NCBI RefSeq assembly: GCF_964656455.1
Contig: NC_135713.1
Location: 193,000,187-193,064,186, forward strand
DNA length: 64,000 nucleotides
Direction: 5' to 3'
Source of the DNA: Halichoerus grypus
Lineage: Eukaryota; Chordata; Mammalia; Carnivora; Phocidae
Shown here: one piece after another, positions 12,875-25,639 of the stretch
Layout: the number at the start of each line of letters is the position of its first letter
How positions within the stretch are numbered: the stretch's first letter is position 1
Translations under genes and position numbers: made by a program
The notes under the pieces: model-generated
The model's database searches: none
The model's input: only the letters and a program-made list of their open reading frames with translations
What the model was told of the DNA's origin: nothing

Positions 12875-13041
12875 GGGGTGCCTGGGTGGTTCAGTCTGTT
12901 AAGCACCTGCCTTCAGCTAAGGTCATGATCCCTGGGTTGTGGGATCGAGCCCCATGCCGGGCACCCTGCTCAGCGGGGAGTCTGCCTCTCCCCTCCGCTT
13001 GTTCTCTCTCTCCCTCTCTCTCTCAAATACATAAAATCTTA
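12875..13041 (+). mobile_element. SINEC 8
   Basis: 'ggggtgcctgggtggttcag' to 'atacataaaatctta'. Confidence 0.92.
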
Positions 13042-13099
13042 ATATATACCCATCTGCATATATATGTACGTATATATATGCTTTAGCATACATGTTTCC

Positions 13100-14165
13100 C
13101 AGCTTTGTCTGTTGAGAAGTCCTAGAAGCAATGACACCATGCAGCAATGAGCACAACTAGCATCCAGATCTTGGTTTCTGAACTGTTGCCCAATAAAAGG
13201 AACCAGGGCTGGAGCAGGTAAAATACAAGATGAGCTGGGAACATCTTTTGGTGCCTAAAAGTAAATACTAATGGAGGGGAACATGTTGAAAAGACACAGG
13301 AACCAAGATGAAAGAGGCCAAATACCAAAAAGTTGTCTCAACAAGTAGAGCAACTGAATGAATAATAACAGTAACAGATTATAATCCATAAAATAAATAT
13401 CCATGAATCCATTCTGATATAAACTGAATGACTGAATAAATACATAAGTAAATGAGAGAGAAAAGACAGCTCTTTCCAACAGAATTCCAACTAACAGATA
13501 CAGAAAACAGAAAATCATTCAGTAAACACCACAGTAAAAATGGCTGCAGGCAAAACCCACTAGTAGATGATAAAATTGTGGATTAAAGTATAATGAGCAA
13601 CAGAATATTACATGTATGAGACAGAATTCATTACAAAGGGGAAAATACTAACTTGACAGAGGGGAGGGCTGGCAGGCACCGCCTTAACCAAGGCCAAGGC
13701 CATCACCACCACCATCACGTCTCCCCAGTACGATGCACTGAGAGGGGCACAGTACACTTCCGTGGTATTACTGTGATAAATGCATAACCTCTAATAATGA
13801 TAAAACATCAAGCAACTCCAACTTGGAGGAACATTATACAAAATAACATACCAGTATTTCTGTATTAAGGCCATGAAAGACAACAAAGGAAGAAACCACC
13901 ACAGACTGGAAGAGATTTAAAGAGACAGGACAACTAAATGCAATGTGGGATTTTGGACCCCCCTCCCCCCCAAAAAAAACATCAGTGAGAAAATGAGTGA
14001 AATTTGAATACAATCTGAATAGTACTGTATCAATGTTAATTCCTAGTTTTGATCATTGTACAATGATTATGCAAGTTAACCACACTATAGGAAGCCATGG
14101 GGACTCCATGTGCTACTTTTATAACTTTTCTGTAAGTTTAAAATCGTTTTTTAAAAGTTTTAAAA
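13100..14165 (+). mobile_element. Ancient L1M 3' UTR
   Basis: Contains 'ataatccataaaataaatat', then 'atcaatgttaattcctagtt' with 'gatcattgtacaatgattat', and ends 'cttttctgtaagtttaaaat', the usual order at the 3' end of old mammalian L1M elements. No open frame remains. Confidence 0.75.
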
Positions 14166-14289
14166 AATGAAGAAAAGTTTACCCAGCATTATTGAGTAGA
14201 CTAAATTTCATTCATACATAAATCTAGTATCAGACTACAGCTTCCTGTCACCTTACAGGATGAAATACATAAACTCATTAAGATAAATA

Positions 14290-14640
14290 CAAAATCTATT
14301 ATGAATTGGCCCAATCATCCAACACTCCATCAAAGAAAAGTATTTGTAGTTCCTCTACAACTCCAGGCTCTCTCAAGCCTTTCACATTATACATGCAGTA
14401 CCCTCCCTGTCGGAACTCATTCTCAATCTTCAGCAAGTCCACAAGGACTCAGCGCAAGTACATCCTTCTCTATTAGACTACCTTTCCTGACCTCCCTTAG
14501 AAGTGAGAACTCTTCCCCTCTTTATTCCCCTGTTATGTGCCTCTTTTAAGACTATGAAGCTCTCAAGGGAAGATACCCGGTTCTGCCAATAGGTGTTCCC
14601 TAGGCACACAGCACAGTGTGGAACAATAAGTTTTTACCAA
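14290..14640 (+). mobile_element. L2 3' region
   Basis: 'aactccaggctctctcaagc', 'ctttcctgacctcccttag' and the terminal 'aggcacacagcacagtgtgg' identify late L2 sequence. Confidence 0.7.
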
Positions 14641-14849
14641 ATGTTTATTATGGACCAAATGCTGTTAAAAGCATATTATACTTCTTCAATAGTTAATTAT
14701 CAACCATTCTAAAGAGGTATAGAAACAGAGCCACTCTTACCTAAGACCCTTGAGGGCTGATGTGTCATGGAATTCATAGCTTTCACAAAGTCATACATTG
14801 TATGCACCGGGTTAAGTGCTTCAAAATCAAATACAAATCCAAACCCAAA

Positions 14850-15085
14850 GAATGTGAACACCAAGAGTGAATTGTAATGTAAACTATGGACCTTGGGCGG
14901 CTGTGATATGTCAATGTAGGCTCATCAGTTGCAACAAATGCACCACTTTAGTGGGGATGTTGACCATGGGGGAGACTACCCAAGGCAGGAGTGCCATGCC
15001 AGGCAGGGGGTATATGGAAATCTCTATCTTCTGCTCAATTTTGCCATCAACCTTAAACTGCTCCCCCCAAAATAGTCTTAATTAA
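14850..15085 (+). mobile_element. L1MA-type 3' end
   Basis: Shows 'tgtaaactatggaccttggg', 'gatatgtcaatgtaggctca', 'tggggatgttgaccatgggg' and 'aaccttaaactgctcc' followed by a poly-A run, the typical L1MA-like 3' UTR. It is partly complementary to the minus-strand copy at 55976-56215. Confidence 0.85.
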
Positions 15086-15794
15086 AAAAAAAAAATCAAA
15101 TACATTAATATTTCTGCTTCAAAAGGTACAGATAATTAAAAATATAAACAGTCTTAACATATATCACTTCAGGTCAAATTCTGCCACCAAATGAGCTTGA
15201 TGCAACTTAGGAAAACCACTTTTGGTTCTCATAGATCTTTGGAGTTTGGAAATGCAGATAAAAGAGTAAGGACTTGCATTATTACTCCTACTTTGCACAA
15301 GAAGGTATGGGAAGTGTGGGGGGAAAGTAGTGTTCTACACATGTCAAACAGGTCAAGGTGGTTGGCAGTGTTGTCTGGATCTTTTATTTTCTCATTTTTT
15401 GTTTAGTAATTCTATGAATTACTGAGTTAGGAGTGTATGTATTTGAAGCATCCACCTTTATGACTCTTCTGCCTCCTTGATGAAATGACCCCATTTATCA
15501 ATGTAAAATGTCCTTCTTTATCTCCGGTAATTCTGTCTTAAAATTTTATCTCTGGTATTCCTGTCTTAAAAATTATTTTGCTAATATTAATACATCCATA
15601 GCAGCTTTTTTATGCTTACTGTTCATTAAGTACATCTTCCCGTCCTTTTATTCCCCATTGATCTGAGCTTCCAACTGTTACTATTCACCTTCAACCTAAA
15701 GAAAAGTTCTTTAACATTTGTTTCAGTGCAGACATTCTGCCAACAGATTCCTCTCAACTTTCTTTTATCTAAAAAGGACTTTATTTCCCCCCCT

Positions 15795-15978
15795 TTTTTT
15801 TTAAGATTTTTATTTATTTATTTGAAAGAGAGGGAGAGAGGGAGAGAAAGCACAGAGCGAGAGGGAGAAGCAGGCTCCCCGCTGAGCAGAAGCCCAATGC
15901 GACACTCGATCCCAGAACCCTGAGATCATGACCCCAGCAGAAGGCAGACGCTTAACCAAATGAGCCACCCAGGCGCCC
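15795..15978 (-). mobile_element. SINEC 9
   Basis: Poly-T, 'aagatttttatttatttatt' to 'gagccacccaggcgccc'; ttatttc on both sides. Confidence 0.92.
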
Positions 15979-16451
15979 TATTTCACCTTTATTTTTTAAA
16001 GGATTTTTTTGGCCATGTATAGAATGTTGAGGGGCAAATTCCAACCCCCCCCCATTTTAATGATCTTACCCCATCACTGTCTGTCCTCCACTGTTTCTGA
16101 AAAGAAGTCACCTATCCTTATCAATATTCACTTATATGGAATGCATCTTTTTTCCCCTCTGGCTACTTGCAAGATTTTCTTCATCTTTCATTCTCACCAT
16201 GTTAAATTTCTCCTGCTTACTATTTTCTGAGTTTCTTCAATCTGTAAAATTATCTTTTTCATTCACATATCCAGCCATTATTTCCTTTACCCCCACCCCT
16301 CCCCACCAGCACCACTCAATCTCTCCTCCTTCTGGAACTCTAGTATACATAGTCACTGTTTCCCCAGGATTATGTTCATTTCTGAGCAGTTCTATGTTCA
16401 GTCTATTTTTTGGCTGGTTAATTTCCACTGATCTGTTATGTGCACTGACCC

Positions 16452-16646
16452 TTTTTAAAGATTTTATTTATTTATTAGAGAGAGTGAGAGAACACACGCA
16501 CAGGGGAGAAAGCAGAGGGAGAGGGCCAAGCAGACTGTGTGCTGAGCATGGAGCCCGATGTGGGGCTCAATCCCATGACCCTGAGGTCATGACCTGAGCC
16601 AAAATCAAGAGACAGATGCTTAACCAAATGAGCCACCCAGGTGCTC
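16452..16646 (-). mobile_element. SINEC 10
   Basis: 'aaagattttatttatttatt' to 'gagccacccaggtgctcc'; inserted in the old L1-like block. Confidence 0.92.
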
Positions 16647-16856
16647 CATGAGCCTTTCTCTTCTGTAAGTTTTCAACCTGCTGTTTAGTATACCAGTACA
16701 CTTTTTACTCAGATACTGTACTTTTCAATTCTCCAATTTGTGTTCCACAAGTTCCATGCGATTCTTTTTTTAGTTTTCACCTCTCTGCTGAGATTCCCCC
16801 ATGTTTACTATCTTTTACTCTAAATCTTCAAACATATTTTACTAGATGCTTTTAAA

Positions 16857-17047
16857 TTTTTTTTTTTTAAGATTTTATTTATTTGAGAGAGAGAATGAGA
16901 GGGAGAGAGCATGAAAAGGGGGAGGGTCTGAGGGAGAATCAGACTCCCCGCTGAGCAGGGATCCTGATGCGGAACTTGATCCCAGGACTCCAGGATCATG
17001 ACCTGAGCCAAAAGCAGTCGCTCAACCAACTGAGCCACCCAGGCGCC
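16857..17047 (-). mobile_element. SINEC 11
   Basis: Target duplication ctagatgcttttaaa before (16842-16856) and after (17048-17062). Confidence 0.95.
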
Positions 17048-19172
17048 CTAGATGCTTTTAAACTCTTATTTCCTAATTCCAATCTGAGCCATTTCAGGAT
17101 CAGTTTCTACTATTTTTTTCTCATGACTAAGGAAGACATCTTTCTGTTTATTGATAGGTCTAATAAATTGTTATTGGGTAATATATTGTATATGATATTG
17201 AACTCTGGATTCAATGAATTTTCCCAGAAGCATGTTAATTTTTGCTCTAATAGGCAAATTTCTAGTTCTATTTGGTTAGAAACCAAATGAAACTTGATTT
17301 AGTATAACATGTATAACATGTTTCATGCAGAAACATATTAGAGCCTATTTTGGATTTTTCCTTAATCCTATGGTGAGTCCCTTAGTCCTGGGAAAGTCTT
17401 TAAATCCTAAAGCATGAGCCTTCCTTAGTTTCAACGTAAGGCCCAGGCCCAAGGTATTTACCTTGGTAAATGGTAGAATTCAAACTCCAAAATTCTGTGT
17501 TCACTGCAGTGGGCAGTGATTACATTCTCTGCTCAGCTCCTTCAGTGTACCAACTGTTGCTTTCTACTAGGCTCTATCAAAACTCACTGAACTTGTGAAG
17601 TTCAAGGGTTCGATTAGCTGAAGGATCTGAGAGGGATTTAAATAGATTGTGGGACTAAGCCCTCCACTCCACCCCCCATGACTCCCTCTTTGCCACTATT
17701 CCCTCCCTCAATTTCTAGCTGCTTGGCAGCGGTGACCTCCAACCTCTGACAATATGAAAACCAGTGAGATTGTGGCTCTCTAGTTGAGTTCTAAAAACCC
17801 TGTACCAAACGGACTAAGGAGGCCCTCATCTCTGAATGTGTCTTCTGTCTGAAATTTTGTTGACTTTCTTTGGTAATTTTTAAATGCATTCTTCCTACCT
17901 AGTAATAGGCATAGGTTCCAAGTTAGCTCTTTTCACTCGTTAATTCTTAGTTGGGGAAAAGGGGACTACTATTTATTCAGGAGAGGGATATGGGAGGAGA
18001 AGAAGGAAAGGACGTTTTAGAACATGGGAGAACAGCGCTCAACAGCTTTATACATTTCCTCTTTCCAGGAACACACCCTTTTTGTTCAGAAGGTTTTCTA
18101 TTTCATATCAGAATTTATTAGTGCAGCAGTTGACTTTATCAGTACCTGCAAAGCCCTTAGTTTCTCTCCTCCACCTACTCTTACCTTTCAAACTGCCTCT
18201 GAGTTAGAAGTCAGACTGAAGTAAGTTTGTTTTTTTTTAAAGGGGCATTTTTCTAGAAGTTTCTCCCTTCTTCTCCCCCACTACTCTGTGGTATAAAAAC
18301 AAAACCCACTCCATCTCAGGAAACATTTCCTGCTTGTCTCCATGGTTCTAAAAAGGCTCACCCATGTATCCAGTCTCCAAAATAATTCAGTTTCTGCAGT
18401 ATCTGTACTGTGCTCATAACCAAAGCAGATATATATTAGTTCAGTCAAGAAACACTCATTCAGTTTGTAAATAACGCAAAAAGATGATTATGTGTCCTTT
18501 CAGTGTAACACTTGAACATCATCTAAACAAGCCCGCCTAGGGTCATATAACTCTCATTAAATTACTTAACTTTGTTTTATTTACTATTTATACCTGATTA
18601 GGGCTCAGATGCCTCAAGTTGGATGTTAATTTCTAGAACACTGAGGAGTTAAAACCGATCTGTGTCTAGTTGAAAACATAACTCCAAAGGTAATGGCTTT
18701 ATTATTCTTATAGGATATTTTAAGTTTTGGAGGTTACTGAGTAATCGCATTCCAGCACTCATTATTCCCACCTTAATCAGTAATTCACAATGTATTTCTT
18801 CGAAAATTGTGTTTAACTTCTTGAAACTATATCTTGATAGTTTAAAAAAAAAATCCTCTTTGGCTTTTTTGGTGAGCTTCAGAAATGAAAATACAAAAAT
18901 GAACGACACAGCACAACAAAACACACCTCTGACATAATTATTCTTAAACCACAAGTCTTGAAATGTTTTTTGAAAGGGAGGAGTAAAAAGGGGGTGGCAA
19001 TAAATACTTCCATTTTAGAAAAAAAATTAATAAGCAAAATAGAAATGGAAAATAGGGTGGTTAAATGTGAGTATGAAAATTTACAGCTGTCCCTGTCAAG
19101 TGTGACTTAAGATTTTTTAAAGCAAAATTGAAGACAAGGTATAAAAAGAAGCTGGGTAACAAAAAGGCAAAA

Positions 19173-19304
19173 TTAAAGATTACCTTAAGAGCTACAAATA
19201 TAATTCGAAGTAAGCCAACTGTATTTGAGCAACCAAAACTATTACATAAAACAAAGGTGAACAGTCCAGTCCCTACAATATATTACAAACCAAGAACTTT
19301 AAAA
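19173..19304 (+). repeat. Unassigned direct repeat, copy A
   Basis: Begins TTAAAGATTACCTTAA and ends near CAAACCAAGAA. It matches 21255-21408 almost along its whole length, including 'gagcaaccaaaact' and 'cagtccctacaatatattac'. I cannot assign it to a known repeat family. Confidence 0.85.
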
Positions 19305-20747
19305 AGCCTTCCTACAGTGAAAACCCCTGCTTGGCAGTTGACATATTAGGTACAAGGAAGATGATCTTGACCTTCAAGAATCACATGATCTAACACTAAG
19401 CATACGCATGCAAGTGAATGGTGGGTAGGAAAAGAGACAAGTCCTGAAGGGGTGCACGCACACGCACACATGTCAACATGTGTAAATACAACAATGAGAA
19501 TCAGAAACACAATGAGAGACTGTCATGTCCTATCCTTCACCAGCACTGAGGTGAGAAAACCCTGACTACAAGAGATTGTCCACAAATTTTTGGAATTTCT
19601 AAATACACAAATATATAAATATCTTTACAAAACTCACTCCCAGTCATGTATGCCTCAAATCTCATGTTTCCTGTACATCATACCACCAAGCACCAGCTGA
19701 CCTTCCAACCTTACCCATGTTTTCTCTCAGACTTGTAACAATTTTTTTCTTGGCTAGAGCAATCACTAAAACAGTTTCACAAATCATTTGTAAAAAATAA
19801 TTCTATAGATAGCATATAATGAGTCCACACTGTGGACTTGAATACTCGCAAAATCTGGCATTCTACTCTTTAATTTATTTAAAACCATTTTCCAGTTAAG
19901 AACCATTAATCTCTTAAGATCTTCACATTTATCCCTGGCTTTAAGTTCTCTCATTAGGAAAGTTAGTTTCCACCATATCACATGAAATCCTGCTTAAAAT
20001 GATAATAACAAAGGATAACAAGCTTTGTTGATTTGCAGATGAAAGAGACTAGCTGGTTTAATGCAGGATTTAAAGACCCAGCAACTCTAGCCTCCCAAAC
20101 AAACCACAGTCGTGGGACTCTGGAATTTCTAATGAATGACTTCAGAAATGCTAATATTCATAAAAGCCAATGAGCTTCTGGGGAAAAAAGTGAAACAAAT
20201 AAAAAAAAGTGCTCTTGGGATTCAGAAGTTAAAGAAATTAACTGGGTTTTGAGAGAAATAGAAAAAGAGAAGGAATCATGGAAGAGGAAGATGTGGACTA
20301 GGCTTTAAGGATACAGAAAATTAGAGAAAATGACAGCTTTACTCTCATTACAGAGTTAAAGGGGGTAACTCAGAGAGAGCTCTTTCAACATCTTTGTGAT
20401 GTCCAACCTCTAGTCCAACCTTTTCATTTCGTAGTGTCCCAGAAATACCATCAGAGCCACATGGTTTCCTGATTCTCAGTAACACTCCACACTGCCACAC
20501 TTGCTCTGGCTGTGTTGTCTTGAGTTAGGAGCTGCTTTTAAAATCAAGGTCAACCACACAGCTGCAGGAGGGGCCCTGTGCCGCTCTACTCAGGAATTCA
20601 AGCCTTGAAATGCCGAAGGTGATAAAAGGGGATATAGTCCTTTCCTTCAGCCAATGCCAGGATCCTTGTTACAGAGAATAAACTGTGTACTGATGCAAAC
20701 CCCGGAATTCTCACTCATTTCCCCCCTTTTCTGTCTCTTATACTTAC

Positions 20748-20849
20748 CAATTTATCATTCCCATGATCTGTCTTCACTTCAGAACTAAGCGGAAGGAATA
20801 AGTCTGTTGTATGCTCTGGGGGAGGTGCCTCCCCGAGAACTATCAAACC
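20748..20849 (-). CDS. KANSL1: KANSL1 coding exon 4 (internal)
   Basis: A 102-base exon with a strong acceptor (TCTTGCAG) and donor TTG|GTAAGT on the minus strand. It gives 34 complete codons, phase 0 at both ends. The peptide begins [18 protein letters not shown] and ends with KTDHGNDKL, which I recognise as the segment following IRANK in KANSL1. The human protein as I remember it has V for A in GE(V/A)PPP and T for N near the end. No catalytic domain lies here; it is part of the long, largely disordered middle of the protein. Because both ends are phase 0, loss or skipping of this exon would remove 34 residues without a frameshift. An unassigned direct repeat lies on either side of it (19173-19304 and 21255-21408). 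Confidence 0.97.
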
Positions 20850-21254
20850 CTGCAAGACAGAGAGAAAAGCAGCATAAGGGAGCGGTATCCTAAGTCACAA
20901 ATTTAATTTATGAGTTAGTATCACAAGAGTTAGGGGCAGGCGACTGGTTTACCAAAGCCCTTTTCCCTTTTCCTATGGTTCTGAAACAAAAACACACACT
21001 ACCAGCAGCTTTGCTTTCTCAAGGGTTATTTCAACATAAAGCCTAGCAATAGCAAGGAGTAAGGCCCAAGTCAGACCCAAGCTTCCCCCTTTTCCCATTT
21101 GAATGCTGTGACCTACATAAGCTTGTTACCTTTAGCATCTTTTAATCTGGAATCTTGAGCAGAGTATGGTACTTTATACTGTATTATTAACTAGATTATA
21201 CTGCAGTAACAGCAGCAATGCAATTTTTCTAGGTAACTTGATCACAGATGTGGC

Positions 21255-21408
21255 TTAAAGATTACCTTAAATGCTACAAATATAAATGTTAAGTGCTACA
21301 AATATAAATGATAAGCCAACGGTATTAGAGCAACCAAAACTACTACATGAAATAAAGGTGGAACAACAGTGCAGTCCCTACAATATATTACAAACCAAGA
21401 AATTAAAA
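21255..21408 (+). repeat. Unassigned direct repeat, copy B
   Basis: Second copy of the 19173-19304 sequence, same orientation, about 2.1 kb away on the other side of KANSL1 exon 4. It is longer because the unit 'tgctacaaatataaatg' is itself tandemly duplicated with a short spacer at about 21272-21310. Confidence 0.85.
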
Positions 21409-21784
21409 CCGTTCCAAAGGCACCTGTTTCTCATAAGCATAAATAACACTCCAGGTTAGGTTCCTGCTTCACAACCTCAAAGTCAGATCTTACATTCATC
21501 CCAGGAAATAAAAAATGTAAAAAAAGAAACTTAAAACGGCTCCACAAATCCTATCCAGGCAGCAAGGGCCCAGCTTGGTAAAGACAGAAGTGAGCTTACA
21601 GGGTAAAACAAAAAGCCACACACATGACTCTCACCGTGAACTCAAAGAGAGGTAACCAAAACCAAGTTTTGACACTGTATAACAGAAAGACTGGGATGAA
21701 AGTAACCAGGGCTTTGTGTTTTTGGTTCTCCTTCTCTGATCTAGAAAATAAGGAGATCTGAATGATAAGACTCTCTTAAAGGTA

Positions 21785-21955
21785 ATTTTGTATTAGAATC
21801 ACCTGGGGAAACTTACCAAGCTATACCTGCCCAGCTTCAACATCAAATCTACTCTGAGTCCCTAGGGTTAGGGCTGGGTATTTGACATTTTATAAAAAGC
21901 TCCACTGCTAAGTCCTAAGGCAAGCTCTAAATTGAAACATATTAGACTTGATTAG
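21785..21955 (+). mobile_element. MER5-like remnant
   Basis: 'gtattagaatcacctgggga' and 'gggctgggtatttgacattt' followed by 'aaaagctccactgctaa' match the internal order of MER5-type elements. Ends are eroded. Confidence 0.6.
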
Positions 21956-22789
21956 TCTTGACTCAGCATCAGAATCCCCCAGTGAACATCCTAAAATATG
22001 GATTTCAGGACCTAAAGATTCTGACTGTATCAATTTGAGCTCCCTACACAGACTCTTGTAAGCCAGTGAACCAGATGATCCATTCCTAGGGTCCTTTCTA
22101 ACTCAAAAATCTCTATAAGATAGGGGATGCAAAGAGATGAAATGGGGCAGTGGGGGACTGGTATTAAGAAAAAACAATGGAATTCTACCTGTTCCCCCCC
22201 GAAAATGAAGAAAAAAAAAAGTGTTACAATACCCCCACCCCCACCCCCAAGCAAGAGAAACAACACTTACATATCCTGGAATAAGACTATGACTAGCCTA
22301 TGTAGAAAATGAAGTGGTAACTCCTCAGAAAGGGAGGCAAAGACCATTAAGAAACGTTTGCCCTAGCCTTCAAAATGAAGTTTATCCGGCTAAAAGAACT
22401 GCTGAAAAAGATTTTCTTCTCTCAATCACAGCATAAAACAGACTTCATAAACTTTACCATGTCAAAGTAAAAACTATTCGCAAAAACCAGTCATCTTGCA
22501 CACTATTCCCTTCTTAAAATAGTGCATTCAACATCTTCCCTGCTTAAGAGCCCTGGTTACAGTTACACCGGTCTCATGATCTCCTAGAAAATGTCTGTAC
22601 GTATATGAGGTTATTGCCACTGAGAGGAGGGTTATTACAATATAGTTACTAGGTAAATAAATGCAGTTAAAGGTTACAATACTAGCTGCTCTTATGTCCT
22701 TTTCTTCATATTGATTCTGCCCTTTAAAAATATATTTATCCAAAATGTCATTCATCCTTTCAAAGAGCTTGTCAAATCCAAGTCCCATC

Positions 22790-23040
22790 TCCTTCCAAGA
22801 AAATGTCCCTGGTTAACTGAGCCCTACTTGTTTTATCTACATTACCGGAGTTCCTAAAGCATCCGTATTATGTCCCACATTCTGTGTATTTGAATCTCAT
22901 TTCCAGAGCAGAATCTTGGGCCAATTTATTTACTACTGCCTTAATTTATTTATTAACTAATGTTAAGCCCCTTAAAGACTTAGACATAATACAAATATAT
23001 TTGAATCCCCCATATTCCCTAGCAGAATCATACACCAAGA
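22790..23040 (+). mobile_element. L2 remnant
   Basis: 'aatgtccctggttaactgag' to 'taagccccttaaagactta' and 'tccctagcagaatcatac' resemble the L2 3' end. Confidence 0.5.
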
Positions 23041-23334
23041 AAGGAAATGTGTAACAATTGTTTTTTGAGTTTTAGGTTAAATTTTTTTTTTTCCTTGAAC
23101 AAGAATATTAAGTTTATATTAATTACAGCCAGAGCCTAAATAATCCAATTACCAGGTATAAAGTTACTCCCTCAATTTTTTTAGGTGAGAAGGTAAGTCA
23201 GGATATAACAGCCACTATTTTCCAGAGAACACTTTTTCCTTAAATCACTGAGTAATTTCTTAAACACCTCTCTGAAAGACAACAAGGACACTCTCCTGAG
23301 ACTTATAAATAAGACCTGGTAGGGACCACTTATT

Positions 23335-23450
23335 CCCCATCATTTTATAGACCCAGAGAGGATGGAGGTTGAAGGTCATGTCAACAGGCCAATCCATGGC
23401 AGAACTAGGGCTAAAGACTGGGTCAAACTACTCTTGTTCTTTCATTCATT
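23335..23450 (+). mobile_element. MIR fragment
   Basis: 'cattttatagacccagagag' and 'catggcagaactagggctaa' belong to the MIR core and 3' part. Confidence 0.7.
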
Positions 23451-23464
23451 CAAATCAAGCCATC

Positions 23465-23640
23465 AATTATCCATTTATTGACTTTTTTTTTAGGGGCTGG
23501 GGATACAGGAAAGAAGGAGACATTTCCTTCCACCCTATATCCCCATCCAAACCCATCCCTGAAAGTGCTTACATTCCAATACTGGGGAAGACAGATAATA
23601 AACAATATAAGTAAATAAATTTTATGTAGTACATTAGAAG
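23465..23640 (+). mobile_element. Ancient repeat fragment of unnamed type
   Basis: 'gggctggggatacaggaaag', 'gtgcttacattccaatactg' and 'cagataataaacaatataag' belong to a widespread old mammalian repeat whose name I cannot give. Likely the same family as 36490-36700 and 60905-61500. Confidence 0.5.
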
Positions 23641-23940
23641 GTGTAAAATGCTAAAGAAGAAAGGACAGTGTGAGGATTAAGTGGGAGTGGGCATCTCAGG
23701 GCTATTACTGCACTCTAAAATAGACAGCAAACTCACAGAGGCCAAGATACAAAGACTGAGAGAGTCTCCCCATCCTTCACCACCGCTCAATTCAAAACCA
23801 GGATCATGCCCAGGCCCCCAGGCCTAGAAAACTCCTACTTAAGGATCCAAGAAATTGGGATGGGTCATAGCTGCATGTTGTCATAATATATCCTTATAAA
23901 TTATTCCTCTGTGGAAACACAAAGCTGTCCTACAGAAGTC

Positions 23941-23971
<31 letters not shown>

Positions 23972-24679
23972 TAGTATGAACCAAAATTGAAAAAGGAAGA
24001 ATTGGTAGAAAGAATTAGGCTAAGCCTAATTACAAAACAGAAAGAAAAGCAAGCAAAAGAAAGCAAGCAAAAAGGAAAGAACAGAAAAAAACTTAAGTTG
24101 TAGACTTAACTGCTTCTATTTCACCAATTTCATATAATACATGGAGTCAAAGTACAAGATTAAAAAACATCACCTCTTAATTTATAATACAGAATTAAGA
24201 TGTAATTTCACATACCCCCTCCCCCATCTTAAGATAAATCAGTGATCTCACTGCAGATCAGTTCCACAGGAACCGTCCTGGGTTACCTAGACAAGACATA
24301 GCTTTCCACAATGCCCTTATAACCCTGTAAGATAGGAATGTCCACTGCTTTACATCACTTTTGAAGACAAAGGTGTATTTCTAGGCTTCTACTATTCTAT
24401 TCAGCTCCTTTTCTATCCAGAAACTTCAATGCTCTTCCGCCTCTCATTCCCAATAGTATGTCCATCCTTAGTTAGCAACTGCTGTGTAATTTCACAGATC
24501 AGTCAGAAGAGATAAAAGAAAAATGGTATGTTTTGTATTAGACATGGATGTTGAAGACTGTGTCTCCTTTAGCAACAGAACCCATTTGGTCCCTGTGCTT
24601 TCCCCCTCAGTTTTATTTGGCAGGTATGAAATCTCAAAAAAAAAGCTCGAGACATATAATGAAGACAAAAGAACAGCAG

Positions 24680-24790
24680 AGTGTTAGACAGAAAATGCTT
24701 TGGAGTCAAATAAATAGCTCTGAGTTCAAATTTAGCTCTGCCTCTTACAAACTTGTAAGCTGTAAGATTTGCTCTGTGCACTAAACAACA
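24680..24790 (+). mobile_element. MIR fragment
   Basis: 'tttggagtcaaataaatagc' and 'tctgagttcaaatttagctc' match the MIR 5' half. Confidence 0.7.
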
Positions 24791-25384
24791 TACATGAACA
24801 TACCTATTTATGTATATACTCCAGGTACATACATTATTTTCCTTTATCATTCTATAAGGCAAGGGAACATCTTTAAAAAAACAAAACAAAACAAAAAAAC
24901 TTACTGAACATGAAAATTAAAATAGTAAGGAGCAGTGTACAGAGGAGCTCTTAAACACTGTATCCTTTCTCCAAAAAGCAACAGGAATCATTACTCCCAA
25001 AAGAAACTCTCAAGATTCTCTCAACCTGGAAGTTAATACTTAATTTCTGACAGAAAAGAAACTGGTAATCAACTAGTGGTAGTTCTCACTTTTTTTTTTT
25101 TTGGAATATGTCACTTTAAAAAAATTAATGTTAACATGCTAGAGAGTAAATCCTTAAAAAGAAAAAGAAAGCTTCACCCTCTAATTCCCCAACCTAAGAC
25201 AAATTATAACACTGTACAGTTGACCACCAAACCTAGATTCATCTCATGAAAAGGCCTGTACTACCCAGGCAATCCTAACAAATCTTGGAGCAGGATAAGA
25301 AATGGGAACATCAATCCACTTTACCAAAACATAGGCAGTTAAAAATTTTAATAACTCAAAAAGCAGGCAAGCTCTTGGAAGCAA

Positions 25385-25560
25385 CTAACTTGAGCAACAG
25401 TCAAATGCTTGTACCTCAGCTCTGAGCTCACGTTTACTTGACCATGAGCAAACTGCTTACCTCTCTGACCCTCCATTGGTTTACCTTTACATTTGTAAGT
25501 AATAGTAAAACACTTAGCACAGTGCCCAGCACGCAGTAAATGCTCAAAGACTTCTATTAT
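25385..25560 (+). mobile_element. MIR
   Basis: 'gctgccttacctctctgacc'-like core and 'acagtgcccagcacgcagta' near the 3' end are characteristic. Confidence 0.7.
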
Positions 25561-25639
25561 TATAGTGATATGAGACCAAATGCATGTTAATTTACCTTCG
25601 GGGTAAATTTTATTGCTTACATGTTATACAGGCTTGAAC

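Larger units (their letters stand above)
15430..17900 (-). mobile_element. Old L1-like block split by three SINECs
   Basis: T-rich sequence with phrases such as 'tttctgaaaagaagtcacct' and 'cttgcaagattttcttcatc' that resemble 5' regions of L1M elements in reverse orientation. Three minus-strand SINECs interrupt it; at least the one at 16857 leaves a clear target duplication. Family and strand are uncertain. Confidence 0.4.
7374..20747 (-). other. KANSL1: KANSL1 intron 4
   Basis: A 13.4 kb intron with about eight SINECs, two L1M 3' ends, an L1-like block and MIR/L2 fragments listed separately. I recognise nothing specific in 7374-8330, 9240-9980, 10145-11380, 12015-12870, 17900-19170 and 19305-20747, apart from simple sequence and one copy of the local direct repeat. 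Confidence 0.85.

Noticed and set aside
16136..16597. 153-residue open frame, the longest in the window
   Set aside because: It crosses from an old L1-like block into a SINEC, so it is a chance frame over unrelated repeats.
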